Assembly: GCA_965197825.1 (NCBI GenBank)
Contig: CBDANW010000002.1
Location: 2,108,001 to 2,172,000 of the forward strand
Length of the DNA stretch: 64,000 nucleotides
Direction: 5' to 3'
DNA from: CBDANW01 sp965197825
GTDB taxonomy: Bacteria; Acidobacteriota; Vicinamibacteria; Marinacidobacterales; DATDRI01
Position 1 is the stretch's first letter. Each line of letters begins with the position of its first letter. Below the pieces are notes generated by a model that was not told the DNA's origin, searched no databases, and saw nothing but the letters and a program-made list of their open reading frames with translations. Both the position numbers and the translations under genes were made by a program. Positions 50,478-60,617 of the stretch are shown here, in pieces.

Positions 50478-50860
50478 GGGCCGGTTCCTCCCGACGGGAC
50501 ATTCTTCTTTGCAGCGGTTGTCGTTGCTTCGTTCTGGTCGAGTGCGACGACGAGAGCCGTGACTAGCCAGAACGGCTCCATGATTCGCACGATGATGAAA
50601 GTGTTTGCGCCGATCCCATGCACCAGGAGCGCCACGAAGCCGGCTAGGTAGCCCAATGAGAGCGCCGAGGCGAACCGGTCCTTTGCGTTGCGCAGGCGGT
50701 GTCGCGCCATGCGGAAGATGCTGAACGCCAACCAGGCAAAGGCGGCAAAGCCCAAGAGGCCGGTTTCCGTGAGGACCCGGACGTACTGAGCGTCCATGAA
50801 GCCGTAGCCGGCGACCCCGTGGCCGATGAGAGGCTTTTGTGCCCAGCCACGTAAACCCAC
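50354..50860 (-). pseudogene. O-antigen ligase-like gene, only the C-terminal part
   Basis: About 105 residues: KPLIGHGVAGYGFMDAQYVR, VLTETGLLGFAAFAWLAFSI, and GYLAGFVALLVHGIGANTFI with IMEPFWLVTALVVALD. This is the last periplasmic loop and the final TM helices of Wzy/WaaL-type proteins. The first ~300 residues are missing: upstream the sequence crosses within ~80 bases, with a frame change near 50845, into the tail of a GT2 gene. The C-terminal ~40 residues in this frame overlap the next GT2 gene and are probably not native. Confidence 0.7.
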
Positions 50861-50863
50861 GCA

Positions 50864-51649
50864 TCAACCGGAGAGCTCCTCCAATCGAGACACCGGCCGG
50901 GGAGGTCCATCCAGAGACCCGCGCCGTGGCGACGAAAGAGGAAGGCATGCCCTCGACCGAATCCGAAGGCTTGTTTCATCAAGCCGCGTAGTGTCACACG
51001 GTGGTGGTGGGTGACCGCCGCCCGGTACGTACGCGACCGTGATGCCTCGCCCGTAGAGACGGGCACAGAAATCGTAATCCTCGCCGGAGATGACGGCACG
51101 CTCGTCGAAACCGCCGAGCTCGGTGGCCAGCGCGCGGCGAACAGAGAAGTTGGCCGTGGGAAATCCTCCCGATCGGGGCGTCCATTCCCGATGCCGGGCC
51201 GGCGAGTCGGGCAGTCTCAGCGTGTAAAGGGAACTGAAGACTTCGATCGCCGACTGTGCGGGAGCTCCCATCACCCTGCCGGCGACGGCACCGACGGAGG
51301 GGTCGTTGTATGCGGCCGTCAAGTGGGAAAGCCACGCCGGACTGGGACTGCAGTCGGAGTCCGTGAAAGCGATGATTTCTCCGGTGGCGGCGCGAATGCC
51401 TGCATTGCGCGCGGCGGCGGCGCCTTTCTTGGGCTCTTGCAAAACCCGAACGCCGCTGGACTTGGCCTGTGCAAAAGAGCGCAGGAGCGACAAGCTTTCG
51501 TCCGAGGACCCGTTGTCGACGAAGACAACTTCGCTCGGAGCGGGGGCCAGTCGGTCCAATGCCTCGAAGAGAAGGGGTAGCGTCCGGGATGCGTTCAGAA
51601 CCGGGATGACAACCGAGACGGAGCTCGCTAGATGTCCTCGATCAGGCAA
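50864..51649 (-). pseudogene. GT2 glycosyltransferase gene, frameshifted and fused to ligase remnant
   Basis: SVSVVIPVLNASRTLPLLFE, EVVFVDNGSSDESLSLLRSF, IIAFTDSDCSPSPAWLSHLT, FPTANFSVRRALATELGGFD and ERAVISGEDYDFCARLYGRG mark a GT-A enzyme. Near 51015 one base is lost: the family continuation VTHHHRVTLRGLMKQAFGFG is in the next frame. After about 25 further residues the sequence becomes O-antigen ligase-like. A deletion thus removed the C-terminus of this gene and most of the ligase gene. It begins inside the 3' end of the M24 peptidase gene. Confidence 0.78.
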
Positions 51650-52821
51650 AGCACCTCGCGCTGAATGGGCTCACCCGTGACCTCGGCCTTGCCTTCGGTG
51701 AGGAGCATGTTCACCTCGCTGCGAATGCCGAAATCCGAGAGGTAGATGCCGGGCTCGATGGAGAAGGCAGTGAACGGCAGAACTTTCCGTTCGTCTCGAG
51801 TCTCGAAGTTGTCCATATGCGTACCGTTGCCGTGAACTTCGAGACCAATGTTGTGGCCGGTGCGATGAAAGAAAGAATCTCCGTATCCTCGCTCTTGTAT
51901 GAAAGTCCGCGCCGCATCATCGACATCGCAACCGCGCAAGGGCTCGCCGGCCTGCACTCTCGCGATGACGAAATTGATCGCCGCGTCGCGCCCGCCCGCC
52001 ACCACTTCCCAGATCTCGCGGATTCGCTCCGGCACGGTGGGACCTACGTAGCCCACCCACGTGAAATCGGCATAGATACCATTGTCACGGTCGAGCTTGG
52101 CCCAGAGGTCGATGAGCACGAAACTCGCGAGTCCGATTTCGCGGTCGGAGTGAGCACTCGGGGCGTAGTGGGGATCGCCGCTGTGTTCGTCGATCGCGAC
52201 GATGGGTGGTGAGGAAGTTACCAGGCCGAGATCGGCGAACTGTTCCATTATGAATTGTTGCGTCTGGTACTCACTCGCTTTCTCGCCGGTCACGATACGT
52301 TGTCGAATCTCGGCGAAGGCGCGATCCTTGGCCTCGGTCGTCGCCCGGGCGGCTTGCCGATGGAGGTCCGCCTGTTCTGGAGTGAGGCAGGACTCGAAAA
52401 TCGACACCAGATCGGCCGAGCTCTGAATATCCTTTCCAAGCTCGGTGAGAAGCTCCACCGTTCCCGCGTCGACGCGGGAAACGTACGGTATGTTGCATTT
52501 CGGCGAATACTCCATCGCGATCTTCTTCGCGCCCACCGTCGCTTCCGAAAGCCTTTCCCGCATTTCTTTCCAGCCGGCGTAGACGAGCTTTCGGCCAGGA
52601 AGGTGGTCCAGGTGGTGGCTTTCGATCGCGTGGACGATGCCGATGGCTTCACCCTGCGCCGGCAAGAAGTAGAACCAGCGCCGCGTTGCGAACCGATCCT
52701 CGGGGAAGAGCGCCACCTTTTGGGAGATCGGGTTCTGGCCGTGGAAGTCGTAGAGCAACCACCCGTCCAGATGAAGCTCGGTGAGGATCTTCTGAATGTG
52801 TTCGGTCGGTAATTGGCGCAC
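51628..52821 (-). CDS. M24-family aminopeptidase (Xaa-Pro peptidase-like)
   Basis: 397 residues from GTG 52821 (MRQLPTEHIQKILTELHLDG). A creatinase-like N-domain is followed by a pita-bread domain with all five metal ligands: D in SFVLIDLWAKLD, D in IYADFTWVGY, H in FHRTGHNIGLEVHG, E in TAFSIEPGIYL and E in GIRSEVNMLL. It removes N-terminal residues from peptides, often before proline. Intact, no signal peptide, therefore cytoplasmic. Divergent from polA: the two starts are 106 bases apart. Confidence 0.9.
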   Translation of the reverse strand: MRQLPTEHIQKILTELHLDGWLLYDFHGQNPISQKVALFPEDRFATRRWFYFLPAQGEAIGIVHAIESHHLDHLPGRKLVYAGWKEMRERLSEATVGAKKIAMEYSPKCNIPYVSRVDAGTVELLTELGKDIQSSADLVSIFESCLTPEQADLHRQAARATTEAKDRAFAEIRQRIVTGEKASEYQTQQFIMEQFADLGLVTSSPPIVAIDEHSGDPHYAPSAHSDREIGLASFVLIDLWAKLDRDNGIYADFTWVGYVGPTVPERIREIWEVVAGGRDAAINFVIARVQAGEPLRGCDVDDAARTFIQERGYGDSFFHRTGHNIGLEVHGNGTHMDNFETRDERKVLPFTAFSIEPGIYLSDFGIRSEVNMLLTEGKAEVTGEPIQREVLCLIEDI

Positions 52822-52926
52822 GGTCCTACCCCTCAGTTTGAGCGAGCTGATTCTATCGCGAAGATCCCACACAGCCAAGTACAGCCAATACGCGGCTCCT
52901 TCCCAGATGGTCAAATAACTCGTAGA

Positions 52927-55623
52927 ATGCAGCTCGCGATGCTCGCGAAAAAGGAACAGTCGCCGAAAGGCCACGAGGGCAAAATGCTGCTGGTGGACGG
53001 TAATTCGCTCGTCTATCGCTCGTTCTTCGCGATCCCGCGGTTGACGAACCGGGACGGCGTGCCGACCAACGCAGCTTATGGCTTTGCTACCGTTCTCCGA
53101 AAAATCATGGCCGAGGAGACTCCCGAGCGCGTGGCGGTGGTATTCGATGCGGGCGGCAAGAATTTTCGGCATCGGCTCTATCCGGAATACAAGGCGAATC
53201 GCCCCCCGACGCCGGGCGACCTGTCCGTGCAGTTCCCCCTGATCAGGGAAGTCTGCAACGTCCTGGGCCTACCCATCGTGGAAATCCGGGGTGTGGAGGC
53301 CGACGATATCGTGGGCACGCTCGCCGCGAGGGCAGAGCGGGAAGGATATCGGGTCTTCGTAGTCTCTTCGGACAAAGATTTCTTGCAGTTGGTGTCCGAG
53401 CAGGTCACGGTCATCAATCCGGGCAAAGAACTTCGCTACGATCCCGGGTTGGTGACCGAGAAATTCGGCGTCCCTCCGGAAAACGTCACGGATGTTCTGG
53501 GTCTGGTTGGCGATAGTGTCGATAACGTTCCCGGAGTTCCAGGAATCGGAATGAAGGGAGCGGTTTCACTGATCCGAGAGTGGGGCTCGGTCGAGAGTGC
53601 CCTGGAGAACGCCGAGAAGATATCCAACAAGAGGCAGCGCGAGGCTTTGCTCCAACACGCAGAACAGGCCCGACTATCTAAGAAACTGGTTCGGCTCGAC
53701 ACCAACATTGTCCTGGAAATAGATTCGGACGAGCTTCGCTACCAGGGCACCGATCGAAAGGCTGCCTTCGAGCTCTTCGGCCGGCTTGGCTTCACTTTTT
53801 TGCTCAACGAGTATCTGCCGGAAACTTCCTCGGCTCCGCCGGGCTCGTACCTGCCGCTTTCCTCGCGTGCCGAGCTCAAGCGGTTGATGGACACGGCGAC
53901 TAAACGCAATCGTCTCGCGTTATCCCTCTTGACTGCAGAGAACGAGGCCTCGAGTGGGCTGCTCGGAGTCGGGCTGGCGGTCGATCCGGGAAAGGCATTC
54001 TTCGTTCCAGTGGGCGGGAAATGGACCGAAAAGGGCATCCTCGGTGAGCTGGCGCATGTCGTTTCCGATCGCTCGGTGCTCAAAGTTGGGCACGACTTGA
54101 AGCGAGCCAAACTTTGGTTTGCCAGAAGGGGCGTCGACTTGTGTGGCATCGGCTTCGACTCGATGGTCGCCTCCTACGTCCTGAACCCGAGCAAGAGGAT
54201 CAACGACCTGGAAACACTATCGGTCGAGATACTTCAGAGGCCCATCAGCGAGTCGAAATCCGACGTCGACAGGCAAGCGGTGCTCCCGGGTTTGGCCGGT
54301 GCCGGCGTTGTCACCGAACAAGAGATCCGGCCCAGCGCGGAGCGAGCCGACGCGGTTCTTCGGATTCAGGAAAAGCTCGAGCCACGAATCGACGAAGAGG
54401 GGTTGGGGATGGTTTTTCGCGAATTGGAGCTACCTCTCATCGAGATCCTGGCGGACATGGAGAGGGTGGGCATTCGGCTCGACGTGGACCAGCTCCGCGG
54501 CATGTCGCAAGAGGTCGGGAAGGAGCTGGGAGAGCTTACCGCGGAAATCTACGAGCTGGCAGGTGTCGAGTTCAACATCAACTCCCCGAAGCAGCTGGGA
54601 GAAATCCTCTTCGAGAAGATGAATCTTCCATCGTTCCGCAAGACGCAAAAGCAGCGCTCCGCGTCGACCAAGATGGAAGTGCTGAAAGAGCTCGCTGACC
54701 ATTTCGAGCTTCCCCGGAAGGTCCTTGACTATAGGAGCTTGGCCAAGTTGAAGGGGACCTACATCGATGCATTGCCCGCGCTCGCCGATCCCCAGACGGG
54801 CCGCATCCACACATCGTTCAACCAAACGGTTGCTGCGACGGGTCGTTTGTCGAGCTCGGATCCGAACCTTCAGAACATTCCGATTCGAACGGAGCTCGGA
54901 CAGCGCATTCGCCGCGCTTTTGTGGCCGAGCCGGGTTGGCTTCTTCTTTCTGCGGATTACTCGCAGATCGAGCTACGCGTGCTCGCTCACATGAGCGGGG
55001 ACCCAAACCTGATCGAAGCGTTCCGCCAGGGAGAAGACATTCACGCCCGAACTGCGGAGCAAGTGTTCGGCGAGGGCTCGGGACTCTCCGAGCCGGAGCG
55101 GCGGCGACGGGCGAAGATCATCAACTTCAGTATCATCTACGGGAAGACAGCCTTTACCTTGGGAAAGGAGTTTGGCGTTCCCACCCGTGATGCGCAGGCC
55201 TTCATCGATAACTATTTCGATAAGTACGCTAAAGTCAGAGAGCTTCTCGACAAGATCATCCGCGAGGCGCAACTAACCGGCAAAGTGAAGACGGTCTTCG
55301 GGCGCCACCGCTACGTGCCCGAGATCGGGAGCCGCAATCACGCCACGCGGGAAGCCGCAAAGCGCGTGGCGGTGAACGCTCCCATTCAGGGGACGGCGGC
55401 CGATCTCATCAAGAAGGCGATGGTCGATCTAAAGGGCGAGCTTACGGGTCGAGGCTTGCAGAGTCGTTTGTTGCTGCATGTACACGACGAGCTCGTGTTG
55501 GAGGTTCCGCAGAAGGAAGCGGAGGTCGCTACCGACTTGGTACGGGAAGTCATGGAAGGTTGCTACCCGATGGCGGTGCCACTAAGAGTGGAGACCTACC
55601 TGGGAGCGAGCTGGATGCATTGA
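52927..55623 (+). CDS. polA: DNA polymerase I
   Basis: 898 residues from ATG 52927. Residues ~20-300: 5'-nuclease (LLVDGNSLVYRSFFAIPRLT; VFVVSSDKDFLQLV; GLVGDSVDNVPGVPGIGMKG). Residues ~325-510: a 3'-exonuclease-like domain that lacks the catalytic DxE (the position reads LALSLLTAENEASSG), so it is probably without proofreading. Residues ~520-898: polymerase with ATGRLSSSDPNLQNIPIRTE, motif A DYSQIELRVLAHMSGDPN, O-helix RRRAKIINFSIIYGKTAFTL and motif C HVHDELVLEVP. The frame is open upstream to 52813 but that part overlaps the divergent peptidase gene and is not family-like. Confidence 0.95.
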   Translation: MQLAMLAKKEQSPKGHEGKMLLVDGNSLVYRSFFAIPRLTNRDGVPTNAAYGFATVLRKIMAEETPERVAVVFDAGGKNFRHRLYPEYKANRPPTPGDLSVQFPLIREVCNVLGLPIVEIRGVEADDIVGTLAARAEREGYRVFVVSSDKDFLQLVSEQVTVINPGKELRYDPGLVTEKFGVPPENVTDVLGLVGDSVDNVPGVPGIGMKGAVSLIREWGSVESALENAEKISNKRQREALLQHAEQARLSKKLVRLDTNIVLEIDSDELRYQGTDRKAAFELFGRLGFTFLLNEYLPETSSAPPGSYLPLSSRAELKRLMDTATKRNRLALSLLTAENEASSGLLGVGLAVDPGKAFFVPVGGKWTEKGILGELAHVVSDRSVLKVGHDLKRAKLWFARRGVDLCGIGFDSMVASYVLNPSKRINDLETLSVEILQRPISESKSDVDRQAVLPGLAGAGVVTEQEIRPSAERADAVLRIQEKLEPRIDEEGLGMVFRELELPLIEILADMERVGIRLDVDQLRGMSQEVGKELGELTAEIYELAGVEFNINSPKQLGEILFEKMNLPSFRKTQKQRSASTKMEVLKELADHFELPRKVLDYRSLAKLKGTYIDALPALADPQTGRIHTSFNQTVAATGRLSSSDPNLQNIPIRTELGQRIRRAFVAEPGWLLLSADYSQIELRVLAHMSGDPNLIEAFRQGEDIHARTAEQVFGEGSGLSEPERRRRAKIINFSIIYGKTAFTLGKEFGVPTRDAQAFIDNYFDKYAKVRELLDKIIREAQLTGKVKTVFGRHRYVPEIGSRNHATREAAKRVAVNAPIQGTAADLIKKAMVDLKGELTGRGLQSRLLLHVHDELVLEVPQKEAEVATDLVREVMEGCYPMAVPLRVETYLGASWMH

Positions 55624-55625
55624 GC

Positions 55626-56338
55626 TCATGCCGGCCGTTTTCCAATCATCAGCAGCGGGTAGGAAAAAAGGTTGGCCAACAGGCCGGGCCGGCTCACGTT
55701 GTTCTTCATGACGGACAGGAGCTCCGCTCGCGCAGCCTCGGGGCCCTCGTAGACGCCAGCCCGATCGGGCATACGAAGTAGCCGCGGTAGATTCACGATG
55801 AAGTTGTTGAAGTCGTTCCGTAGGTAGTCGGCACCCACGATCCGAACCTCTCGCAAACCGGCCCGCGATGCCCTTTCGGCGAGCTCCTTCCGGGAAAACG
55901 GAATTTCATCGACATGGCAGGTTTCGCGGCCCAGTTTTTGTCCGCTTTGACACCCGCGTGGAAGAGTAGTCCCCAGCGGTTAGGGACCCAAACGAAGCTG
56001 ATCCCGCCCGGTCGAAGGACGCGGGCGTGGACATCGAAGATCGCTTGCCGATCCTCACCGAAGAAATGCTCGGCGGTCCCGAAGGACATGGATACGTCGT
56101 AACGGTCAAACGCGTCTTCAGGTAACTGCAGCAGATTGCCAGGCCGGAAATCCGGCTCTACTTCGAATTCTTGTGCCACGTAGCGGGCGTTGCGGAGTTG
56201 TTTGTCGCTGTAGTCCACGAGCGTTGTTTTAGCACCCCGGAGAGCAAAAAGGAGTGAGACCTTGCCCTCTCCGCAACCGAGCTCCACGGTTCGGAGCCCT
56301 TCGAACCCGGCGAAGCTGGCGAGCACCGACTCTTGCAT
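55626..56338 (-). pseudogene. SAM-dependent methyltransferase gene, truncated and frameshifted
   Basis: SVLASFAGFEGLRTVELGCG (motif I, ELGCGEG), KTTLVDYSDKQLRNARYVAQ and FDRYDVSMSFGTAEHFF show a class I methyltransferase. The residues usually before motif I are missing; a stop lies just upstream of ATG 56338. Near 55920 the frame shifts, and EIPFSRKELAERA with REVRIVGADYLRNDFNNFIV and the remaining C-terminus lie in another frame. Last gene of the minus-strand polysaccharide locus, convergent with polA at a two-base distance. Confidence 0.72.
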
Positions 56339-56454
56339 CGCACGCTATCCTGGGCATGATGCATACCCCAAACAGGAGCGGAAGACGGGAGTCAGTTCCG
56401 GCAACGTTTCTTGTTCCCAGAGCCCTTGGTGTTGTTCGTTCCGGCGAGGAGCTT

Positions 56455-56950
56455 TCACGACGAACGGCCTCCTCTCAAAGAAATCCACATATCCCGAAAC
56501 AGACGACGCTCGCCGCTCGAGAAGTAGAGGCGCAGCATCGGTACGACGAAGACCAGCGAAGTCGAAAGGGCAACGACCGCCAGTCCCCAATAGGCCTCGG
56601 TGCCAGTCGCCCGGTGGAGGGCGATCTGGCTGGCTCCCAGAACGAGCCCGCAACAAACCGGAAGGACGATTGATCGAACGACGTAACGCAGCGTTCCCAC
56701 GCCAGTCAGATGGCACACGATTCGCGAGACGAATACGAGTTGCGTGACGACGAGAGGAATGCCAGTGCCTAGGGCCACGCCAAGCAAGCCGTAGCTCCGA
56801 ACCAACACGATGCTCAGGATCAAGTTGGCCAGGGCCTTGAGTCCATTGAGACGAGTCAACCGGTGATGCTGTCCGGTTCCGTAAATGACGTTCATGGCGA
56901 TGGATTGAATCATCTCGAGCGTGAAGGGAAAGAGTAGATCTGCCGGAAGC
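56455..56950 (-). pseudogene. Polysaccharide flippase (Wzx-type), C-terminal remnant
   Basis: About 160 residues with several TM segments: LLFPFTLEMIQSIAMNVIYG, HHRLTRLNGLKALANLILSI, VLVRSYGLLGVALGTGIPLV and GLAVVALSTSLVFVVPMLRL. This is the C-terminal domain of MATE/MVF-like polysaccharide exporters. The first two thirds of the gene are gone; upstream the sequence crosses at about 56945 into the middle of a GT4 gene. Confidence 0.72.
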
Positions 56951-58095
56951 TCTCCTCGCCGGTGAACGCCAGCGCTTCCACTAGGGTTTTGGCCAGCGCG
57001 GGGTCCCCCGAGTCGGAGGCGACGAGTCGGGTGTCCAAAGGGCCGAGGATTTCCGGGGTCGCGCCGGCGGGAGTAGCCACGACGGGCGTGCCGCAAGCGA
57101 GCGCTTCGACGGTGACCAGGCCGAATCCCTCGTGGCAGCGAGTGGGCAGCACGAACAGGTCTGCAGCCTGGTAGTAGAGGGGGAGCTCGTCCTCGGGAAT
57201 GAAACCAAGAAATCGCACGCGGTCCGCCAGACCCAGATCGGCGGCGAGCTCTTCCAGGAATGGTCTGAGCGGTCCGGTTCCTCCGATCAAGCAATGGAAG
57301 GTCCGGTCATCGGGAAACTTGCGGAGGGCTCGGAGGAACGTGTCGATGCCCATTCGTTGTTCGAGATCGCGGATGGTCAAGAGCAGAAGGGCATTCTCGG
57401 GTAGTCGCAGCTTGTCGCGCAGCGCCACGCAGTTGGTGGCGGGGCGGAAGTGATCCAGATCGACGCCGCCTGGTATCGACACCACGGGAGCGTCCAGCTC
57501 GCCGTGAGTATCCGACAAGAGTTTTCTGGAAAAGTCGCTCAGTATGACGATCCGGTCGCTTCCACCGAGTGCCCGGCGTTCCAACCGCCGAAGGGCAGCG
57601 GAAACAAGAGGGGTGCTTATTGAGGCTCTTCCGTTTGTCGGATCGACGGCGCGCAAGCGGTATTCCGTTCCCGCCGGAGAGTAAAAAACAGTAGATGCGG
57701 GGCACATTCGAGGGCAGCACGGATTGCACCCCAACCGCCGAGAACGGCTGGTTGAAGATGACCACGTCTCAGTCTTGTTCTTCGAAGTGGTCCCGAAAGG
57801 AGGTCTTTGCCCCAAGGATCGACGACGAAGCGTACGACAGCGGGCGGGCTCGGTTGACATCGTACTGCAGCAAAGGGACGCCATTCATTGCGTCGGCAGG
57901 AAGTAGGTCGCCACTCGGTTGGCGGCACAGCAGTTGAACGGAATGGCCACGGGCTGCGAGTCCACGTGCTTGTTCCTTGATGACGCGGGCCGATCCGCCC
58001 GTTGTTTGAAGCGGAGAAACGTCCGCTACGATGAGCACGTTCAGTTCGTTCTTGTTCAAGGACTCGGCCCTTCGTGCTCCCATCACAGCCATCAC
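56930..58095 (-). pseudogene. GT4 glycosyltransferase gene, frameshifted and 3'-deleted
   Basis: The N-terminus NVLIVADVSPLQTTGGSARV, IKEQARGLAARGHSVQLLCR is in one frame. VVIFNQPFSAVGVQSVLPSN is in a second, and RRLERRALGGSDRIVILSDF, VSIPGGVDLDHFRPATNCVA, FLGFIPEDELPLYYQAADLF and RCHEGFGLVTVEALACGTPV in a third, so at least two frameshifts separate them (near 57780 and 57665). The end, about 70 residues short, runs into the flippase remnant after VEALAFTGEE. Confidence 0.78.
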
Positions 58096-58317
58096 GTTTG
58101 GACGCGAGGCGGAGCAAGCAATAGCCCGCCGGAACAGTTGTCGATGCTGGATTTATTTTTCAGGCTACACCTTCCGGCAACTACGGTCAAACCGCCTGGT
58201 TTTATTGAAGTTGTGATTGTGAGGAACTGCACCAGAATGTTATCATCTTCTTACTAATTCATTATTCCCAACAAAAAAAGAGCTTGGCGCACCGGAGACG
58301 CCGGCGTCCGCGTTCTC
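58096..58317. other. Divergent intergenic region
   Basis: 222 bases between the GT4 remnant (-) and the sulfatase gene (+), with an AT-rich stretch at 58195-58280. No promoter with both boxes at standard spacing could be assigned with confidence, and no RNA gene was seen. Confidence 0.35.
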
Positions 58318-60147
58318 ATGTCGAAGCAAGCTATGACTTGGCGTCAGGCTTTCGTTCGGAGCGCCCCGTTCCTATGCATCCACGCTGCTCTCTTGCTCGG
58401 AACGGCTTGGCAGGCCTTCGCTCTAGTACCTTCCAGCCTAGAAGCCTCCGACTCTCTGCGGCTCTTGGCATCGCATCTGAAAGAGTTGGTCGCTCTGTTC
58501 TTGGTTTATGGCCTACTCGCCAAGCTGCTCGGGAGATGGTCTCAGGCTGCGTCGACGCTGGCGCTCGTCTTTCTGACGACACTGAGCGCAATGTATTTCG
58601 TGGTGACCGTAAAGACGCGGGTCGTCTACGGTGCCTACTACTTGCTCGATGAGTTCGTACACTTCGTGGTGCTCTACGGCCCTACGTATCTGACTCCGCT
58701 CTCGTGCGCCTCTGCTCTCGGCGTCCTGCTCGGCCTGGCGCTTTTGCCTTACAGTCTGGTGGTTCTCGGGCGGCGTAGTGAATGGGCTCGGGGGACGATG
58801 GCGATCCTCGCGTTCGTCTCCTTGCTATGGGGCACTGCCGGTTGGCTTCTTCCGTCCGAAGATGTTCCGGAGTACATCAGTCGGGGACCATTGGGGCTGC
58901 TAGTTGGGGCCACCATCCGGGATGCGGAATACCGAGAGCGTTCTTCGGCGAAGCTCTTGGAAGTCGACGGATTGCTCAGGGCCTCTTTGGATTCTGGCGT
59001 CAACGAGCCCCCGCCGCTCCTTTCGGACTCGGCGCCGTTCGACAAGGTCATCCTGTATCAGATGGAAGGTGTTTCCGGACGGATCTTCGACCCGGATTCT
59101 GACTACGCTTTCGTGCTTCCGAGGCTCAGGCAATGGGCGCAGCATGCCATTCAGTTCCGGCATCACTACACCCTGAGCACACTTACGTTCCACAGCTACC
59201 AAATGATCAATATAGGGGGCTACATAAGAAGTGGAAGTCGTTTGGAGACGGTGGAGGCAGGTTCCTCGAGTCTCGTCAAACCCTTGGTCCGTGAGGGGTT
59301 CGAAACCGCGTTCTTCAGCGCATTCGATCTCTACTACCGTGGCAACGCCCGATTCTTGGAAGATCTCGGCTACCAGACCGTGATGCACTTCGATGACTTT
59401 CCACGCTCTTACGCGCACAATGGAAAGGCTATCGATGATCGAGCCCTCATCGATAGCTTCCGAGTTTGGGCCAAGGAGAAGAAGCGTTTCTTTGCGGCCA
59501 TCAACCCCATGGGCACGCACCACCCTTACTGGAGCCCGGAGGGAGACTTCATGGGTGACTGGAAAGGCAACGCCGAGTTCCGAAACTACTTCAATGCGCT
59601 CCACTATCAGGACGAGATTCTTGGGGAGCTCATCGACTACGTGGATCGCGAGCATCCAGAGGCGCTAGTCGTCATCCTGAGCGATCACGGAATCCGGGAG
59701 TATTTCGCGGAGCTCGAGCGACCCGATCCAGACGAAGAGGGGTTCGTCGCTTCATTCGAGATGCGGTTTCACGTGCCGCTCTATTTCTACAACCGGCGAG
59801 CGTTTCCGACGAAAGTGCGGAGCCAGATGTCGACGAGCCATGTAGATCTGCTACCGACCGTGCTCGATCTCATGGGAGTGGAGGTTATCGACAGAGCTCT
59901 GGGAGGCTCGAGCCTACTCTCGAAGAAGCAGAGGGTTCACTTCTTGAACACGCAGCACAACCTGGACGTCCTGGCCTTGCTGGACGGAAGGCACAAGTAT
60001 CTTTTCGAAAGAGAAACAGGGAAAGAGGAGCTATTCGCTCTCTCGGACTCCGGTGAATGGAAGTGCGTGGAGGGCGCTCGGCAGCGCGCTCGCGCGAAGC
60101 ACTACCGAGAGCTGGTCACGTCTTGGTATCGCTACTTGACTGAGTAG
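58318..60147 (+). CDS. LtaS-like membrane sulfatase / phosphoglycerol-transferase-type protein
   Basis: 609 residues. Residues ~1-190 contain about five TM helices (APFLCIHAALLLGTAWQAFA; ELVALFLVYGLLAKLLG; ASALGVLLGLALLPYSLVVL; GTMAILAFVSLLWGTAGWLL). Residues ~240-600 form an alkaline-phosphatase-fold domain with FDKVILYQMEGVSGRIFD, a Thr/Ser-rich candidate nucleophile region HYTLSTLTFHSYQMINIGGY, NPMGTHHPYWSPEG, VVILSDHGIREYF and TSHVDLLPTVLDLMGVE. The topology is that of LtaS/OpgB-type enzymes that transfer phospholipid-derived head groups outside the inner membrane. The substrate is unknown. Intact, near polysaccharide genes. Confidence 0.85.
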   Translation: MSKQAMTWRQAFVRSAPFLCIHAALLLGTAWQAFALVPSSLEASDSLRLLASHLKELVALFLVYGLLAKLLGRWSQAASTLALVFLTTLSAMYFVVTVKTRVVYGAYYLLDEFVHFVVLYGPTYLTPLSCASALGVLLGLALLPYSLVVLGRRSEWARGTMAILAFVSLLWGTAGWLLPSEDVPEYISRGPLGLLVGATIRDAEYRERSSAKLLEVDGLLRASLDSGVNEPPPLLSDSAPFDKVILYQMEGVSGRIFDPDSDYAFVLPRLRQWAQHAIQFRHHYTLSTLTFHSYQMINIGGYIRSGSRLETVEAGSSSLVKPLVREGFETAFFSAFDLYYRGNARFLEDLGYQTVMHFDDFPRSYAHNGKAIDDRALIDSFRVWAKEKKRFFAAINPMGTHHPYWSPEGDFMGDWKGNAEFRNYFNALHYQDEILGELIDYVDREHPEALVVILSDHGIREYFAELERPDPDEEGFVASFEMRFHVPLYFYNRRAFPTKVRSQMSTSHVDLLPTVLDLMGVEVIDRALGGSSLLSKKQRVHFLNTQHNLDVLALLDGRHKYLFERETGKEELFALSDSGEWKCVEGARQRARAKHYRELVTSWYRYLTE

Positions 60148-60617
60148 GCCGGGAACAATTCTCTGAGCAAGCCGAGCATGTCGTTGCTATGTGTGCCATG
60201 CCAAAGAACCTTGTCGCAGTGCTGACACCGTTTGAAGCCATCCTGAGTGGAAAACACGTAAGGAGGCACCTTGTGACGAGCTTCCTCTCGGAGGGCTGGC
60301 CGGAGAGGCGAGTTGCAGTCCATACAGCGGCTGAAGAGTTGTTTCCAAGGATCGAGGCCGTAGGTGGTGACGACCTGCACGAGCTGCTCGCGGAAGTCGT
60401 CGCTCTCCACCAAAAGCCGCCGGGGATCGCCCGAGCCCGATGCCAAGGGCACGTCCCGAGTCAGGAGAACGCGTCCTTCCCGTCGCGCGATCGCCAAGAG
60501 CTCGGGGTCGTCCCAGGAGGCGTTGAAGAGGACATCCTCTCCCGTCAGCCGGAGCCACCGCGCCAGCTTGCCAACCATAGCATCGGATACGAAGCGCGGG
60601 GGGTCGGAATCAGCCAT
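60132..60617 (-). CDS. Mut7-C RNase-domain protein (PIN-like plus zinc ribbon)
   Basis: 161 residues. The N-terminal PIN-like half contains FVSDAMVGKLARWLRLTGED, DDPELLAIARREGRVLLTRD (two of the acidic residues) and a third Asp-rich stretch ESDDFREQL. The C-terminal half is a zinc ribbon with CMDCNSPL and CQHCDKVLWHG. This is the Mut7-C domain, predicted to be an RNase. It ends 16 bases inside the convergent sulfatase gene. Confidence 0.85.
   Translation of the reverse strand: MADSDPPRFVSDAMVGKLARWLRLTGEDVLFNASWDDPELLAIARREGRVLLTRDVPLASGSGDPRRLLVESDDFREQLVQVVTTYGLDPWKQLFSRCMDCNSPLRPALREEARHKVPPYVFSTQDGFKRCQHCDKVLWHGTHSNDMLGLLRELFPAYSVK

Noticed and set aside
52813..52926. Upstream extension of polA
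   Set aside because: It overlaps the divergent peptidase start and shows no similarity to PolA N-termini.
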